Made by a program: the position numbers and the translations under genes. Below are positions 8,830-19,781 of a stretch of 64,000 nucleotides of DNA, piece by piece. Where the stretch lies: NCBI GenBank assembly GCA_009391835.1, contig QWJF01000004.1, positions 1 through 64,000 of the forward strand, given 5' to 3'. How positions within the stretch are numbered: the stretch's first letter is position 1; each line of letters begins with the position of its first letter. Origin of the DNA: Chloroflexota bacterium. GTDB lineage: Bacteria > Chloroflexota > Anaerolineae > Anaerolineales > UBA11579. The notes beneath the pieces are model-generated. The model saw only the letters and a list, made by a program, of their open reading frames with translations, made no database searches and was not told the DNA's origin.

Positions 8830-9627
8830 ATGCCCCGCATTCTGACTTTTCTGGAACGGATCAACTGGCGACTGTTCAGCGGCTTTTTGCTGCTGGGCGT
8901 GCTGTCGGGCGCATTTTGGGGCGGGTTGAGCGTTTCCGCGGCCCCAGCCTCCTCGACGCCGAATGGACAGCACAATTTCCTGGTTGCGCTGGTGGATGAT
9001 GCCCAGGTAGACAGTACGGCTTTACAAGGTTTGTGGTTGGCTATCGCCCAACCCGAAAGCGGAGCGATCAGTTGGATGCCGCTTTATCCCGAACCGCTCG
9101 ACAAGGCGGGCGCAAATTTCAATGAAACACATGGTCCCATCCTGATCAATCCGGGGGACGAGAAGGCCTGGATTGGGCTGGGGCCGCTGCGCCAGCAGGG
9201 CGTGCGGTGGGATGATGTCGTGGTGGTTGACTCAGTTGGGCTGCGCACCATCGGCGATCTTCTTGGGGGTGTTCCGGGGGTTACAGCACAAGCGGCGGTG
9301 GAGCCGCAGATGGCGCTGCACGAACAGGTCCGCTTCCTGCGCCAAGCGTGCACGAATGGCGCGGCGCTTGCCATTGAGGGCAGCCTGGACGAGGTGCTTC
9401 AATTGAACAACGGGGCCATTCACTTGCGAACCACACTGAGCCAATTCGAGTTCATTACTCTGTGGGACCAGTTTTCGAGCCTCAATTTCGAGCTGGCCTG
9501 CAGGCATCCCTGGGCCAACTGGCCCGCAGCCACTCACAAGACCCTAAGAAAAAATCATGTGGCCTGGGCTGCCCCTTTGGTAGAATCGCCACAGCATGGT
9601 TACCCAACCAGTTTCTCGCAAACCTAG
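8830..9627 (+). CDS. Secreted/membrane-anchored hypothetical protein, possibly LytR-CpsA-Psr-like
   Basis: N-terminal TM segment; 'HNFLVALVDDAQVDSTALQGLWLAIAQPESGAISWMPLYPE' is weakly LCP-like. Overlaps the start of the next CDS. Confidence 0.45.
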   Translation: MPRILTFLERINWRLFSGFLLLGVLSGAFWGGLSVSAAPASSTPNGQHNFLVALVDDAQVDSTALQGLWLAIAQPESGAISWMPLYPEPLDKAGANFNETHGPILINPGDEKAWIGLGPLRQQGVRWDDVVVVDSVGLRTIGDLLGGVPGVTAQAAVEPQMALHEQVRFLRQACTNGAALAIEGSLDEVLQLNNGAIHLRTTLSQFEFITLWDQFSSLNFELACRHPWANWPAATHKTLRKNHVAWAAPLVESPQHGYPTSFSQT

Positions 9628-11482
9628 CCCACTCGCTGAGCCCACATTTCTGGCGAAGACTGCAGCCGCTATTTTGGGCGGCCTGGGTTTCTTCGCGGCC
9701 GGGTTGCTTCTTTTCTCGGTGGGCTTCAGCCTTATCTATCTAGGGCGTATCTACCCGGGCGTCTCAGTGGGCGGCGTGGATCTCTCGGGCGTGCGGCGCA
9801 CGGAAGCCGTGCAATTACTGACCAGCCAGATCAGCTATCCACAAACAGGGCAGGCCACGCTCACCTCCGGCGAGCAACAATGGACGCTGACGCCCGCCGA
9901 GCTGGGCCTGAGCCTGGATGCAGCGGCCAGCGCGGAAGCGGCCTATTCCTTTGGACGCAGCCTGTGGCCCTGGGCGCGGCTCGGCCAGCAATTCCAGACG
10001 CTGCAAGGGCGCAGTGAATTGGCTGCGCGGCTTGTATTCAATGGAGAGGTGGCCCACACCAAATTGAATGAGCTGGCAGCACAGATAAACCAGCCAACAG
10101 TTGAGGCGGCGCTTTCCATTAATGGCCTGGAGGTGCAGGTGCAGCCCGGCCAAGTGGGACTCACGCTGGATAGCGAGAGCAGCGCATTGTTAATCGCCAG
10201 CCAGTTGCTACGTTTACAAAACGCCGAGATTGGCCTGGTGGTGGTGGAGCAGCCGCCGCGCATTTTAGATGTGAGCGCCCAGGCGGCGATTGCCAACGAA
10301 ATCCTGAGCAAGCCGCTGCGCATTGTGCCGGGCGGCAATTATGAGGGCGCGCCTGAGGGCTGGACTTTCACGCCCGAAGAATTGGCCAGCATGCTCAAAA
10401 TCGAGCGCGTGGATGACGAGGAGGCCGCCGGCTACCAGGTGGGGTTGGATGTTGCCAAGCTGGGGGCCTTTGTGGCCGCGCTGGCGCCGGACGTGCTGGC
10501 TGAGGCCGAAAATGCGCGCTTTATTTTTAATGACGACACGCGCCAACTTGAGGTGGTGAACTCCGAAATAGTGGGTCGCACGCTGGAGGTGGAACAAAGC
10601 ATCCAGCACATCAACCAGCAACTGGCTGAAGGCGCCCACCAGATCGAACTGCAATATGACAACCACTTACCCGAAATACGTAACGAGGCAACGGCCGCGG
10701 ATCTGGGCATCATTGAACTCGTCCAGCAGGTAACCAGCTACTTCTACGGTTCCAGCGCTGAACGGATCCAGAATATTCAAACCGCGGCAGCCCGTTTCCA
10801 CGGATTGCTGGTGCCGCCCGGCGCGGTGTTCTCGATGGTGGAAAATATCGGCGATATTAGCCTGGATTCGGGCTTTGCCGAGGCGCTGATTATCTTTGGT
10901 GATCGCACCATCAAGGGCGTGGGCGGCGGCGTGTGCCAGGTGAGCACCACCCTGTTTCGAGCCGCATTCTTTGCCGGATTCCCAATCGTGGAACGCAACC
11001 CGCACGCCTACCGGGTGTATTATTATGAGCTGAACGCCGCGGGTGGCATCAATGCCGACCTGGTGGGCCTGGATGCCACCGTGTATGCGCCGGTGGTTGA
11101 TTTCAAATTTCAGAACGACTCGGAATATTGGTTGTTAATGGAAACTTACGTTGATCCCTCGGCACGCACGATCACCTGGAAATTCTATTCCACCTCCGAT
11201 GGGCGCGAGGTAGCCTGGGATACCTCCGGAACGCGCAACGTGGTTGAGTCGCCGGAAACGGTCTACGAGGAGAACGAGGAATTTGCTAAGGGCGAGGTCA
11301 AGCAGGTGGATTGGGCAGCGGATGGCGCCGACGTGACCGTGACTCGTATCGTGACACGCGGCGGGGTCGTAATCCTTGACGACGTATTTACGACACATTA
11401 CCGTCCCTGGGCCGCGGTCTACCAATATGGACCGGGCACGCCGGGCTATCCCCCCAAAACGCAGAGCCCGGTGAATAATTAA
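9596..11482 (+). CDS. VanW family protein (peptidoglycan-binding/YoaR-like)
   Basis: PPGAVFSMVENIGDISLDSGFAEALI...GVGGGVCQVSTTLFRAAFFAGFPIVERNPHAYRV VanW motif. Confidence 0.88.
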   Translation: MVTQPVSRKPSPLAEPTFLAKTAAAILGGLGFFAAGLLLFSVGFSLIYLGRIYPGVSVGGVDLSGVRRTEAVQLLTSQISYPQTGQATLTSGEQQWTLTPAELGLSLDAAASAEAAYSFGRSLWPWARLGQQFQTLQGRSELAARLVFNGEVAHTKLNELAAQINQPTVEAALSINGLEVQVQPGQVGLTLDSESSALLIASQLLRLQNAEIGLVVVEQPPRILDVSAQAAIANEILSKPLRIVPGGNYEGAPEGWTFTPEELASMLKIERVDDEEAAGYQVGLDVAKLGAFVAALAPDVLAEAENARFIFNDDTRQLEVVNSEIVGRTLEVEQSIQHINQQLAEGAHQIELQYDNHLPEIRNEATAADLGIIELVQQVTSYFYGSSAERIQNIQTAAARFHGLLVPPGAVFSMVENIGDISLDSGFAEALIIFGDRTIKGVGGGVCQVSTTLFRAAFFAGFPIVERNPHAYRVYYYELNAAGGINADLVGLDATVYAPVVDFKFQNDSEYWLLMETYVDPSARTITWKFYSTSDGREVAWDTSGTRNVVESPETVYEENEEFAKGEVKQVDWAADGADVTVTRIVTRGGVVILDDVFTTHYRPWAAVYQYGPGTPGYPPKTQSPVNN

Positions 11483-12784
11483 GTGAGTACCTGGAAGGTT
11501 GAAGGCGGCCAACCGCTGCGCGGTGAAGTAAATGTAAGCGGGGCCAAGAACTCGATTACCAAGCTCCTGGTGGCCTCGTTGCTCAGCGGCGAGCCAAGCC
11601 TGTTCAAGAATGTGCCCGATATCGGCGACCGCCAGATTACGCAGGAGATGTGTGAATCGGTGGGAGCTACCTTTGATTTGAAGAGCGCCCACAGCCTGGA
11701 AGTGCATGCGCCCGACCTTACGCGCGACGAAGTGAGCAAGGAACTGGCCAGCCGCAACCGCCTAGCGATCATGCTGATGGGGCCGCTGCTGCACCGCACC
11801 GGTCGGGCAGTGATCCCGGCGGCGGCGGGCGGCGACCGCATTGGGCCACGCCCGGTTAATTTCCATCTGGAAGGCGTCAAGCAGATGGGGGCCAAGGTTG
11901 AGGTGCGCGACGGGGTGTATGTGATAGAGGGCAAGGATTTGCACGGCGCGGAAATTGAGCTGCCCTACCCCAGCGTAACCACCACCGAAAACCTGTTGAT
12001 GACCGCCACGATGGTAAAGGGGCGCACCACGCTGCGCAACGCGGCTATCGAACCGGAAGTGATGGACCTGGTCAATTACCTGCAGAAAATGGGCGCGATC
12101 ATTGATTACAAGGTGGATCGCACCTTTGTGGTGGAGGGCGTGGACGAGTTGCACGGCGCCGAGCACCGCCTGATCGCGGACCGTATCGTAGCGGCCTCGC
12201 TGGGCGCCGCGGCGGTGGCCAGCGACGGGGACGTGTTCGTGCGCAACGCCAAACAACGCGACATGCTTACTTTCTTAAACACCCTGCGGCGGGTGGGCGG
12301 CGCGTTCGAGGTGACGGAAGACGGCATCCGCTTTTTCCGTGATGGGCCGCTTCGGGCCATCCACGTGGAAACCAGCGTGCATCCGGGCTTCATGACCGAT
12401 TGGCAGCCGCCCTTCCTGCTGCTACTCACCCAGGCAGAGGGCATGTCGGTGGTGCACGAAACGGTCTTCGAGGATCGCTTCGGCTACGTGCGCGCACTGC
12501 AAGCGATGGGCGCCGAGATAGCGCTCTACGATAGCTGCCTGGGCAACCGCTGCCGTTTCCACAGCAGCCTTTATCAGCACAGCGCGGTGGTCAAAGGGGC
12601 TACCAAGCTCAAGGGCGTGGAGATCGAGGTGCCCGACTTGCGGGCAGGCTTTACCTATTTGATCGCCGCAATCATGGCCGAGGGCAAATCCACAATCCAC
12701 GGCATCGAACACATCACGCGCGGCTATGAGCATCTCGAAGAGAGCCTGGCCGGGCTAGGTGTCAAAATTCAGAACGTTGAGTAG
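11483..12784 (+). CDS. murA: UDP-N-acetylglucosamine 1-carboxyvinyltransferase
   Basis: GAKNSITKLLVASLLSGEP, GGDRIGPRPVNFHLEG, TSVHPGFMTDWQ, DLRAGFTYLIAA. GTG start adjacent to the VanW stop. Confidence 0.92.
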   Translation: MSTWKVEGGQPLRGEVNVSGAKNSITKLLVASLLSGEPSLFKNVPDIGDRQITQEMCESVGATFDLKSAHSLEVHAPDLTRDEVSKELASRNRLAIMLMGPLLHRTGRAVIPAAAGGDRIGPRPVNFHLEGVKQMGAKVEVRDGVYVIEGKDLHGAEIELPYPSVTTTENLLMTATMVKGRTTLRNAAIEPEVMDLVNYLQKMGAIIDYKVDRTFVVEGVDELHGAEHRLIADRIVAASLGAAAVASDGDVFVRNAKQRDMLTFLNTLRRVGGAFEVTEDGIRFFRDGPLRAIHVETSVHPGFMTDWQPPFLLLLTQAEGMSVVHETVFEDRFGYVRALQAMGAEIALYDSCLGNRCRFHSSLYQHSAVVKGATKLKGVEIEVPDLRAGFTYLIAAIMAEGKSTIHGIEHITRGYEHLEESLAGLGVKIQNVE

Positions 12785-12799
12785 CGAAGAGGAGTTCCA

Positions 12800-13027
12800 A
12801 TGGTAAGTACTGATTTGATTGAGATTTTGCGCTGCCCGAATTGTGTGCAGGAGGGCGAAGGCAATCTCGAGTTCTATAAAGAAACCTGGTTTATCTGCGA
12901 CGAATGCGGACGCAAATACCCGGTGGTGGACGATATCCCAGTTATGTTGATTGACGTGGGCGATCGCTTCATCAAGACCGCCAAAAAAGATTTGCCCATC
13001 CCCCCACCCCGAGACGTTACCGAGTAA
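12800..13027 (+). CDS. Trm112 family protein
   Basis: LIEILRCPNCVQEGEGNLEFY...CDECGRKYPVVDDIPVML. Confidence 0.8.
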   Translation: MVSTDLIEILRCPNCVQEGEGNLEFYKETWFICDECGRKYPVVDDIPVMLIDVGDRFIKTAKKDLPIPPPRDVTE

Positions 13028-13028
13028 G

Positions 13029-13607
13029 ATGCCCGCGGTAGCTGCCTGGCTCGCCGAACTCAGCAGCGGGGACGCGGCGCGAGCCGAGGCGGCAGCACTG
13101 CAACCACCCGAAGCGCAGCAGGACGCGCTGGACGGGTTGGCCCGCTTATTGGGCGAAGAGGATGCCGAGGCCCGTTGGTGGGCAACGCGGGCACTGGCTG
13201 AATTCAAGCAGGCGGAGGCTGGCAAGTTGCTGGTCGCCGCCCTGCAAGACGAGGACGAAAGCGTGCGGCACACCGCCATGCTAAGCCTGCGCCAAAACCC
13301 ACAGCCCATCGCCATTGATCGCTTAATCGAATTACTGGGCAGCCCGGAAGCGCTCGAGGCCCGCCTGGCCGGGGACGCGTTGATCGCCCAGGGCAAAGCG
13401 GCCACACCGGGGCTGCTGGCGGTACTGGAACCGGGTTCGGAGACGGGCCGGGTGGAGGCAGCGCGGGCGCTGGCCCACATTAAGGACCTGCGCTCGGTTT
13501 CGGCGCTGTTTCAACTATTGGAAAGCGATTCGGTGATGCTGGAGCATTGGGCCAACGAGGGCCTGGAAGCAATGGGCATCGGGATGCGCTTTTTTGCTAC
13601 AGAATGA
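13029..13607 (+). CDS. HEAT-repeat domain protein
   Basis: Repeated ARWWATRALAEF / LLVAALQDEDESVRHTAMLSL / AAR AL pattern. Confidence 0.7.
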   Translation: MPAVAAWLAELSSGDAARAEAAALQPPEAQQDALDGLARLLGEEDAEARWWATRALAEFKQAEAGKLLVAALQDEDESVRHTAMLSLRQNPQPIAIDRLIELLGSPEALEARLAGDALIAQGKAATPGLLAVLEPGSETGRVEAARALAHIKDLRSVSALFQLLESDSVMLEHWANEGLEAMGIGMRFFATE

Positions 13608-14521
13608 ACCCTTCAAGCACTTCTCTACACCGGTTAAATGGAGACAATGGACTGGATAAATATCGCAGACCCTTATGGTATGCGATAAACCGAATAAACA
13701 ATTCCTGGCTTCCCAATCAAAAAAACGAGAATCTCGAACTGCGAAATTTCAAGCCCGATATGGGCGAGAAAAACTGGGCGCGCCTAGATCCGAAAAGCTC
13801 TCCATCGCGCGCCTTTTCTGATCTATTCTGGATGCAGTTGCCGTGGGAAAAAATTCAGAGCAGCCTCGGCGAGATCCATATTATGGATGCAGGTTGTGGA
13901 TCTGGCCGCTATGGGCTTAAGTTGAAAAGCTACTCATGCGGCAGGATTCGCAGCTACTTTGGGTTCGATGAATATCCGCACAAGGATTGGAAGAGCCTGC
14001 AACAGAAAGAGAGTTTCATCCGGCTAATTCAAGCAGACAGCCGCTCATTTATCGACAACATTCCACCCAAAACTAATTTCTTTATTTCACAATCGGCCAT
14101 CGAACATTTCCAAGAAGATTTAACTTTCTTCAAGCAAATTCAAGATTTCATCAGTGACCATCAGGTGAACACTTTGCAGGTGCATATCTTTCCCAGCGCA
14201 GCCTGCCTTAAGCTTTATCGTTTGCACGGTGTCCGGCAGTATACGCCGCGCACAATATCCAAGATCAGTACGCTATTTCAAAAGAATTCTTATTCAATTC
14301 TGTTTGGCCTTGGCGGCGCAGCCAGCAATGCTCTACACTGGGAATACATAACCAAGCCGCTCTACCTGGATCAAATCGGAGATTGGCGCGAGAGCAAATC
14401 GGAAACTTACGCCGCTAAGTTACGCCAAGTGCTAAACGAAGACGCTTCCCAGGCTGAATTGATTGAACCCAGCTTCTACGCTCTAGTGGTTCACAGTAAC
14501 TACAAGGAAAGGCTTTTCTGA
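13604..14521 (+). CDS. Class I SAM-dependent methyltransferase
   Basis: IHIMDAGCGSGRYGLKLK motif I; visibly less GC-rich than flanking genes. Confidence 0.75.
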   Translation: MNPSSTSLHRLNGDNGLDKYRRPLWYAINRINNSWLPNQKNENLELRNFKPDMGEKNWARLDPKSSPSRAFSDLFWMQLPWEKIQSSLGEIHIMDAGCGSGRYGLKLKSYSCGRIRSYFGFDEYPHKDWKSLQQKESFIRLIQADSRSFIDNIPPKTNFFISQSAIEHFQEDLTFFKQIQDFISDHQVNTLQVHIFPSAACLKLYRLHGVRQYTPRTISKISTLFQKNSYSILFGLGGAASNALHWEYITKPLYLDQIGDWRESKSETYAAKLRQVLNEDASQAELIEPSFYALVVHSNYKERLF

Positions 14522-14523
14522 CA

Positions 14524-15309
14524 ATGTCGAGGCAGCCCCATTCACCCAACCTGACCCTGAGCAATGGGCTTGTTGTTCCACAACTGGGCCTGGGCACCTG
14601 GAACCTGGGCCGCGCTACCGTGGACGCTGTGGGCCACGCGCTGGAACGCGGCTACCGCCATATTGACACCGCCGATATTTACGAGACGCATGGGAGCATC
14701 GGCCAAGCGATGGCCCAGAGCGGTGTGCAGCGCGCAGAGATTTTCATTGTGAGCAAGCTATGGAGCCATAGCGTGGCGGCAGAACTGGTGGCCCCGGCAG
14801 TGGATCGTTTCCTAAAGGAGCTGGGAACTGACCACTTGGATCTGCTGCTGATCCATTGGCCCGCGCGCAGCGTTCCGGCCAGCGATACGCTGACGGCAAT
14901 GGACAAGGTGCGCCAGGCGGGAAAGATCAAAAGCATCGGCGTCTCCAATTTCGGTATCGAGCAGATGAAGGAGGCGCTGGCCAGCGGTGTGCCGGTGGTC
15001 AACAATCAGATCGAGTACAACCTCAACCACCACCCGGAGGATGTGTTGGATTACTGCTTGGCCAATGACATCACAGTAACGGCTTACAGCCCGCTGGAGC
15101 GCGGCAACCGACAGCAGGAAGCGCTGGTGGCCGAGCAGGCCACGAAATATGAGGCCACGCGCGAACAGGTGCTGATTAACTGGCTGCTGGCAAAGGGGAT
15201 GATCGTAATTCCGCGCTCGGCCAAGCCGGCCCATATTGATTCCAACTGGGCCAGCCTGGGCTGGACGATGGAAGCCGAGGATGTAAAGCGGTTGGACGCG
15301 GCCCACTAA
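14524..15309 (+). CDS. Aldo/keto reductase
   Basis: [36 protein letters not shown]. Confidence 0.9.
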   Translation: MSRQPHSPNLTLSNGLVVPQLGLGTWNLGRATVDAVGHALERGYRHIDTADIYETHGSIGQAMAQSGVQRAEIFIVSKLWSHSVAAELVAPAVDRFLKELGTDHLDLLLIHWPARSVPASDTLTAMDKVRQAGKIKSIGVSNFGIEQMKEALASGVPVVNNQIEYNLNHHPEDVLDYCLANDITVTAYSPLERGNRQQEALVAEQATKYEATREQVLINWLLAKGMIVIPRSAKPAHIDSNWASLGWTMEAEDVKRLDAAH

Positions 15310-15310
15310 G

Positions 15311-17344
<2,034 letters not shown>

Positions 17345-17358
17345 CTAAGGGATCTGCT

Positions 17359-18705
17359 TTAGTTGGATTTGCGCGAATAGCGCACAATGGCCGAGGTTGG
17401 GCGGCTGGAGCCGACGCGATCCACGCCGATCTCGGAAAAGGGGGTAACCAAGTCAAGGTCGAAATCCCTGAACAAGAGAGCCACAATAATTGCCATTTCG
17501 GCGCTGGCAAAGTTCATGCCGGTGCATTTGTGCATGCCGCCGCCAAATGAAAGATAGCTGCTGCCCTTGCCCTCGCCGCGCTCGGCAAAACGCTCCGGTG
17601 CATAGGTGAACGGATCTTTATACACTTCGGGCACAAAATGGGCGGCGGCCGTGGAGGTCATGACGAACCAGCCTTTGGGGATGCGATACCCGTTGATCTG
17701 CACCTCTTCTTTCACGGCGCGCAGCAAGGTCTCGGCGGAGGGATGCAGTCGCCCGCTCTCCTGGACCGCGGCGTTAATGTAGCTGAGATTGCGGAGGGCG
17801 ACGTGGTCCACCACGCGGGTATCGGCCAGCACCTCGTCAATTTCGGCACGTACGCGCGCCTGAGCATCCTTTTCTTCGATCAGTTGCAGCACGGACCAGG
17901 CGGTCTGCCCGGCGGTTGTCTCGTGACCGGCAAACATCAGGGCCGAGAAGAAGCTGGCGATAATATCGTCGGGCAGCGGGTTGCCGGCCGCGTCGGTTTG
18001 ATCGAGCAGGTGCTGGAAGCCATCCGCTTTGGGGCTACGGCGGCGCTCGGTGATCAGGGGCTGAAGAATTTCGCGGATGCGGCGCTTTGAGCGGTCGCGG
18101 CGGATGAAGCGCGGCAGGGGCAACTTGTAGAAAATTGGGTCGAGTGAAGCGCTCAGGGTGTCGTAATGCTTCCAGAAGCCCTCGGCAAGCAGGCGCTCGT
18201 GGACCTCTTCACCAAGGACGCAGCGCCCGGCGACCTCTTTGACCACCTCGGTGAGTTCGAAGGTGATATCCATTTCGCCCTCATCACCTAAATTGTCCAT
18301 CCAATAGGCAACCACACGGCTCATCACTTCAAAGTAGTCCACCATTTGTTGGCGCCCGAAGAGGCTATGCAATACCGGGCGGTGCAGCATATAGGTTTCG
18401 TGCGTGCCGAGAAAAGCGATCTTGCCAAATATGGCGGCCAGGAAACCGTAAGGCTCTTCCATATCCAGCTCTTTATCGGTGTGCTTGAAAAAGAAATTGT
18501 GCTCGTCGGGACCGACCAGCACGGCTGCGGGCTGGCCCAGGAGTTGGATGCGGAACACAGAGCCGTGTTCGGCGTAGCCGCGGCGGAAGAGCGCCTCCTG
18601 GCCGCGGCCAAATTCAATCACGTGCCCGAGCCCGGGCAAGCCGCCGGAAACAGCGGGCGGCGTGGGCAAGGACTGGTTAGCGGTAAGTTCTTGCGCTTCA
18701 AGCAT
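17359..18705 (-). CDS. Cytochrome P450
   Basis: AGHETTAG, ESGRLHP (ExxR), FGGGMHKCTGMNFA heme loop. Start placed at MLEAQELT. Confidence 0.9.
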   Translation of the reverse strand: MLEAQELTANQSLPTPPAVSGGLPGLGHVIEFGRGQEALFRRGYAEHGSVFRIQLLGQPAAVLVGPDEHNFFFKHTDKELDMEEPYGFLAAIFGKIAFLGTHETYMLHRPVLHSLFGRQQMVDYFEVMSRVVAYWMDNLGDEGEMDITFELTEVVKEVAGRCVLGEEVHERLLAEGFWKHYDTLSASLDPIFYKLPLPRFIRRDRSKRRIREILQPLITERRRSPKADGFQHLLDQTDAAGNPLPDDIIASFFSALMFAGHETTAGQTAWSVLQLIEEKDAQARVRAEIDEVLADTRVVDHVALRNLSYINAAVQESGRLHPSAETLLRAVKEEVQINGYRIPKGWFVMTSTAAAHFVPEVYKDPFTYAPERFAERGEGKGSSYLSFGGGMHKCTGMNFASAEMAIIVALLFRDFDLDLVTPFSEIGVDRVGSSRPTSAIVRYSRKSN

Positions 18706-18780
18706 AATGAGCTTTATTGTACCCTTTTGCACAAGTCGTTGTGGGAGCGTGCTTTGCCCTTTTCTACTACGGAATTGGTA

Positions 18781-18871
18781 TTCACGGTGTGAACAAATTG
18801 TTCATGCGGTGAACGTACCGTTCATGCAGTGAACGTGGCGTTCATCGGGTGAACGAACTGTTCATGTGGTG
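18781..18871. repeat. 20-bp-period array of alternating GTTCA / TGAAC half-sites (4.5 units)
   Basis: TTCACGGTGTGAACAAATTG / TTCATGCGGTGAACGTACCG / TTCATGCAGTGAACGTGGCG / TTCATCGGGTGAACGAACTG / TTCATGTGGTG read directly. Confidence 0.9.
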
Positions 18872-18943
18872 GTATTAAAGAATTAACCTATTAAGAAGAA
18901 CCCCATAAGAAGTGGCGCACCACTACGTGGCGCGCTCGCTGGC

Positions 18944-19717
18944 TCAGGCCAGCACCAACTCCAACGGGCAATGATCAGAGCCCTGCACCTGATCGTGGAT
19001 GGTGATGGATTTGACGCGCGGCATAAGCGCCTCCGAGACCAGGAAGTAATCAATGCGCCAACCGATGTTATTCTCGCGGGCGCTTTTGGAGCGGGCCGTC
19101 CACCAGGTGTATTGCACCTTGTCGGGGTGCAAGCTGCGGAAGGCATCTACGAAGCCGTTATCGAAATAACGGCCCAGCATCTCGCGTTCTTCGGGCAGGA
19201 AGCCGGAATTCTTTTCATTGTCTTTGGGCCGCGCCAAGTCCATCTCGGTGAAGGCGGTGTTGTAATCGCCGGTGACCACGATCTTCTCGCCCTTGCTATG
19301 CAGTTTGTTCAGGTATTTGAGCAACGCTTCGTAAAACTCGAGCTTGTAATCCACGCGATGGCGGCCGCTGGTACCCGAAGGGAAATAGACGTTGAAGAGG
19401 ATGAAATCATCGAAGCGGGTTTGGATCACGCGGCCCTCTTCGTCGAACTTGGAGTTGCCGAAGCCAATGATGGTTTCTTTGGAGGCCGGGCGGGTGAAGG
19501 TAGCCACGCCGCTGTAGCCAGGGCGCTCGGCGGGATTCCAAGCCACATCGTGATCGCCAAATAAATCGTGCTGGGCCTGGGTGAGCTGATCGGGGCGGGA
19601 CTTGATTTCCTGGTAACAGATGGCGTCCGCCTTTTGCTTGGCCGACCACTCCCAGGCTTCTTTTTTCAAATGGGCGCGCAGCCCGTTGACGTTCCAGGTA
19701 ATGATTCGCATGAGCAC
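18944..19717 (-). CDS. xth: Exodeoxyribonuclease III
   Basis: MRIITWNVNGLRAHLKK, QEIKSRPDQL, GDYNTA, GWRIDYFLVS, GSDHCPLELVL. Confidence 0.9.
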   Translation of the reverse strand: MLMRIITWNVNGLRAHLKKEAWEWSAKQKADAICYQEIKSRPDQLTQAQHDLFGDHDVAWNPAERPGYSGVATFTRPASKETIIGFGNSKFDEEGRVIQTRFDDFILFNVYFPSGTSGRHRVDYKLEFYEALLKYLNKLHSKGEKIVVTGDYNTAFTEMDLARPKDNEKNSGFLPEEREMLGRYFDNGFVDAFRSLHPDKVQYTWWTARSKSARENNIGWRIDYFLVSEALMPRVKSITIHDQVQGSDHCPLELVLA

Positions 19718-19781
19718 CTCCGTATTCTGAGGTTGATTGTACTCGACCGGCTGGCGGGGCCTATGCTAGAATCTGCGGGCT

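Noticed and set aside
18781-18871. Array considered as a mini CRISPR
   Set aside because: 20-bp period, no unique spacers of 30+ bp, no cas genes; structure is alternating half-sites.
18781-18871. Array considered as LexA/SOS boxes (GAAC-N4-GTTC)
   Set aside because: Spacing is consistently N5 between GAAC and GTTC, not N4, so I do not call LexA.
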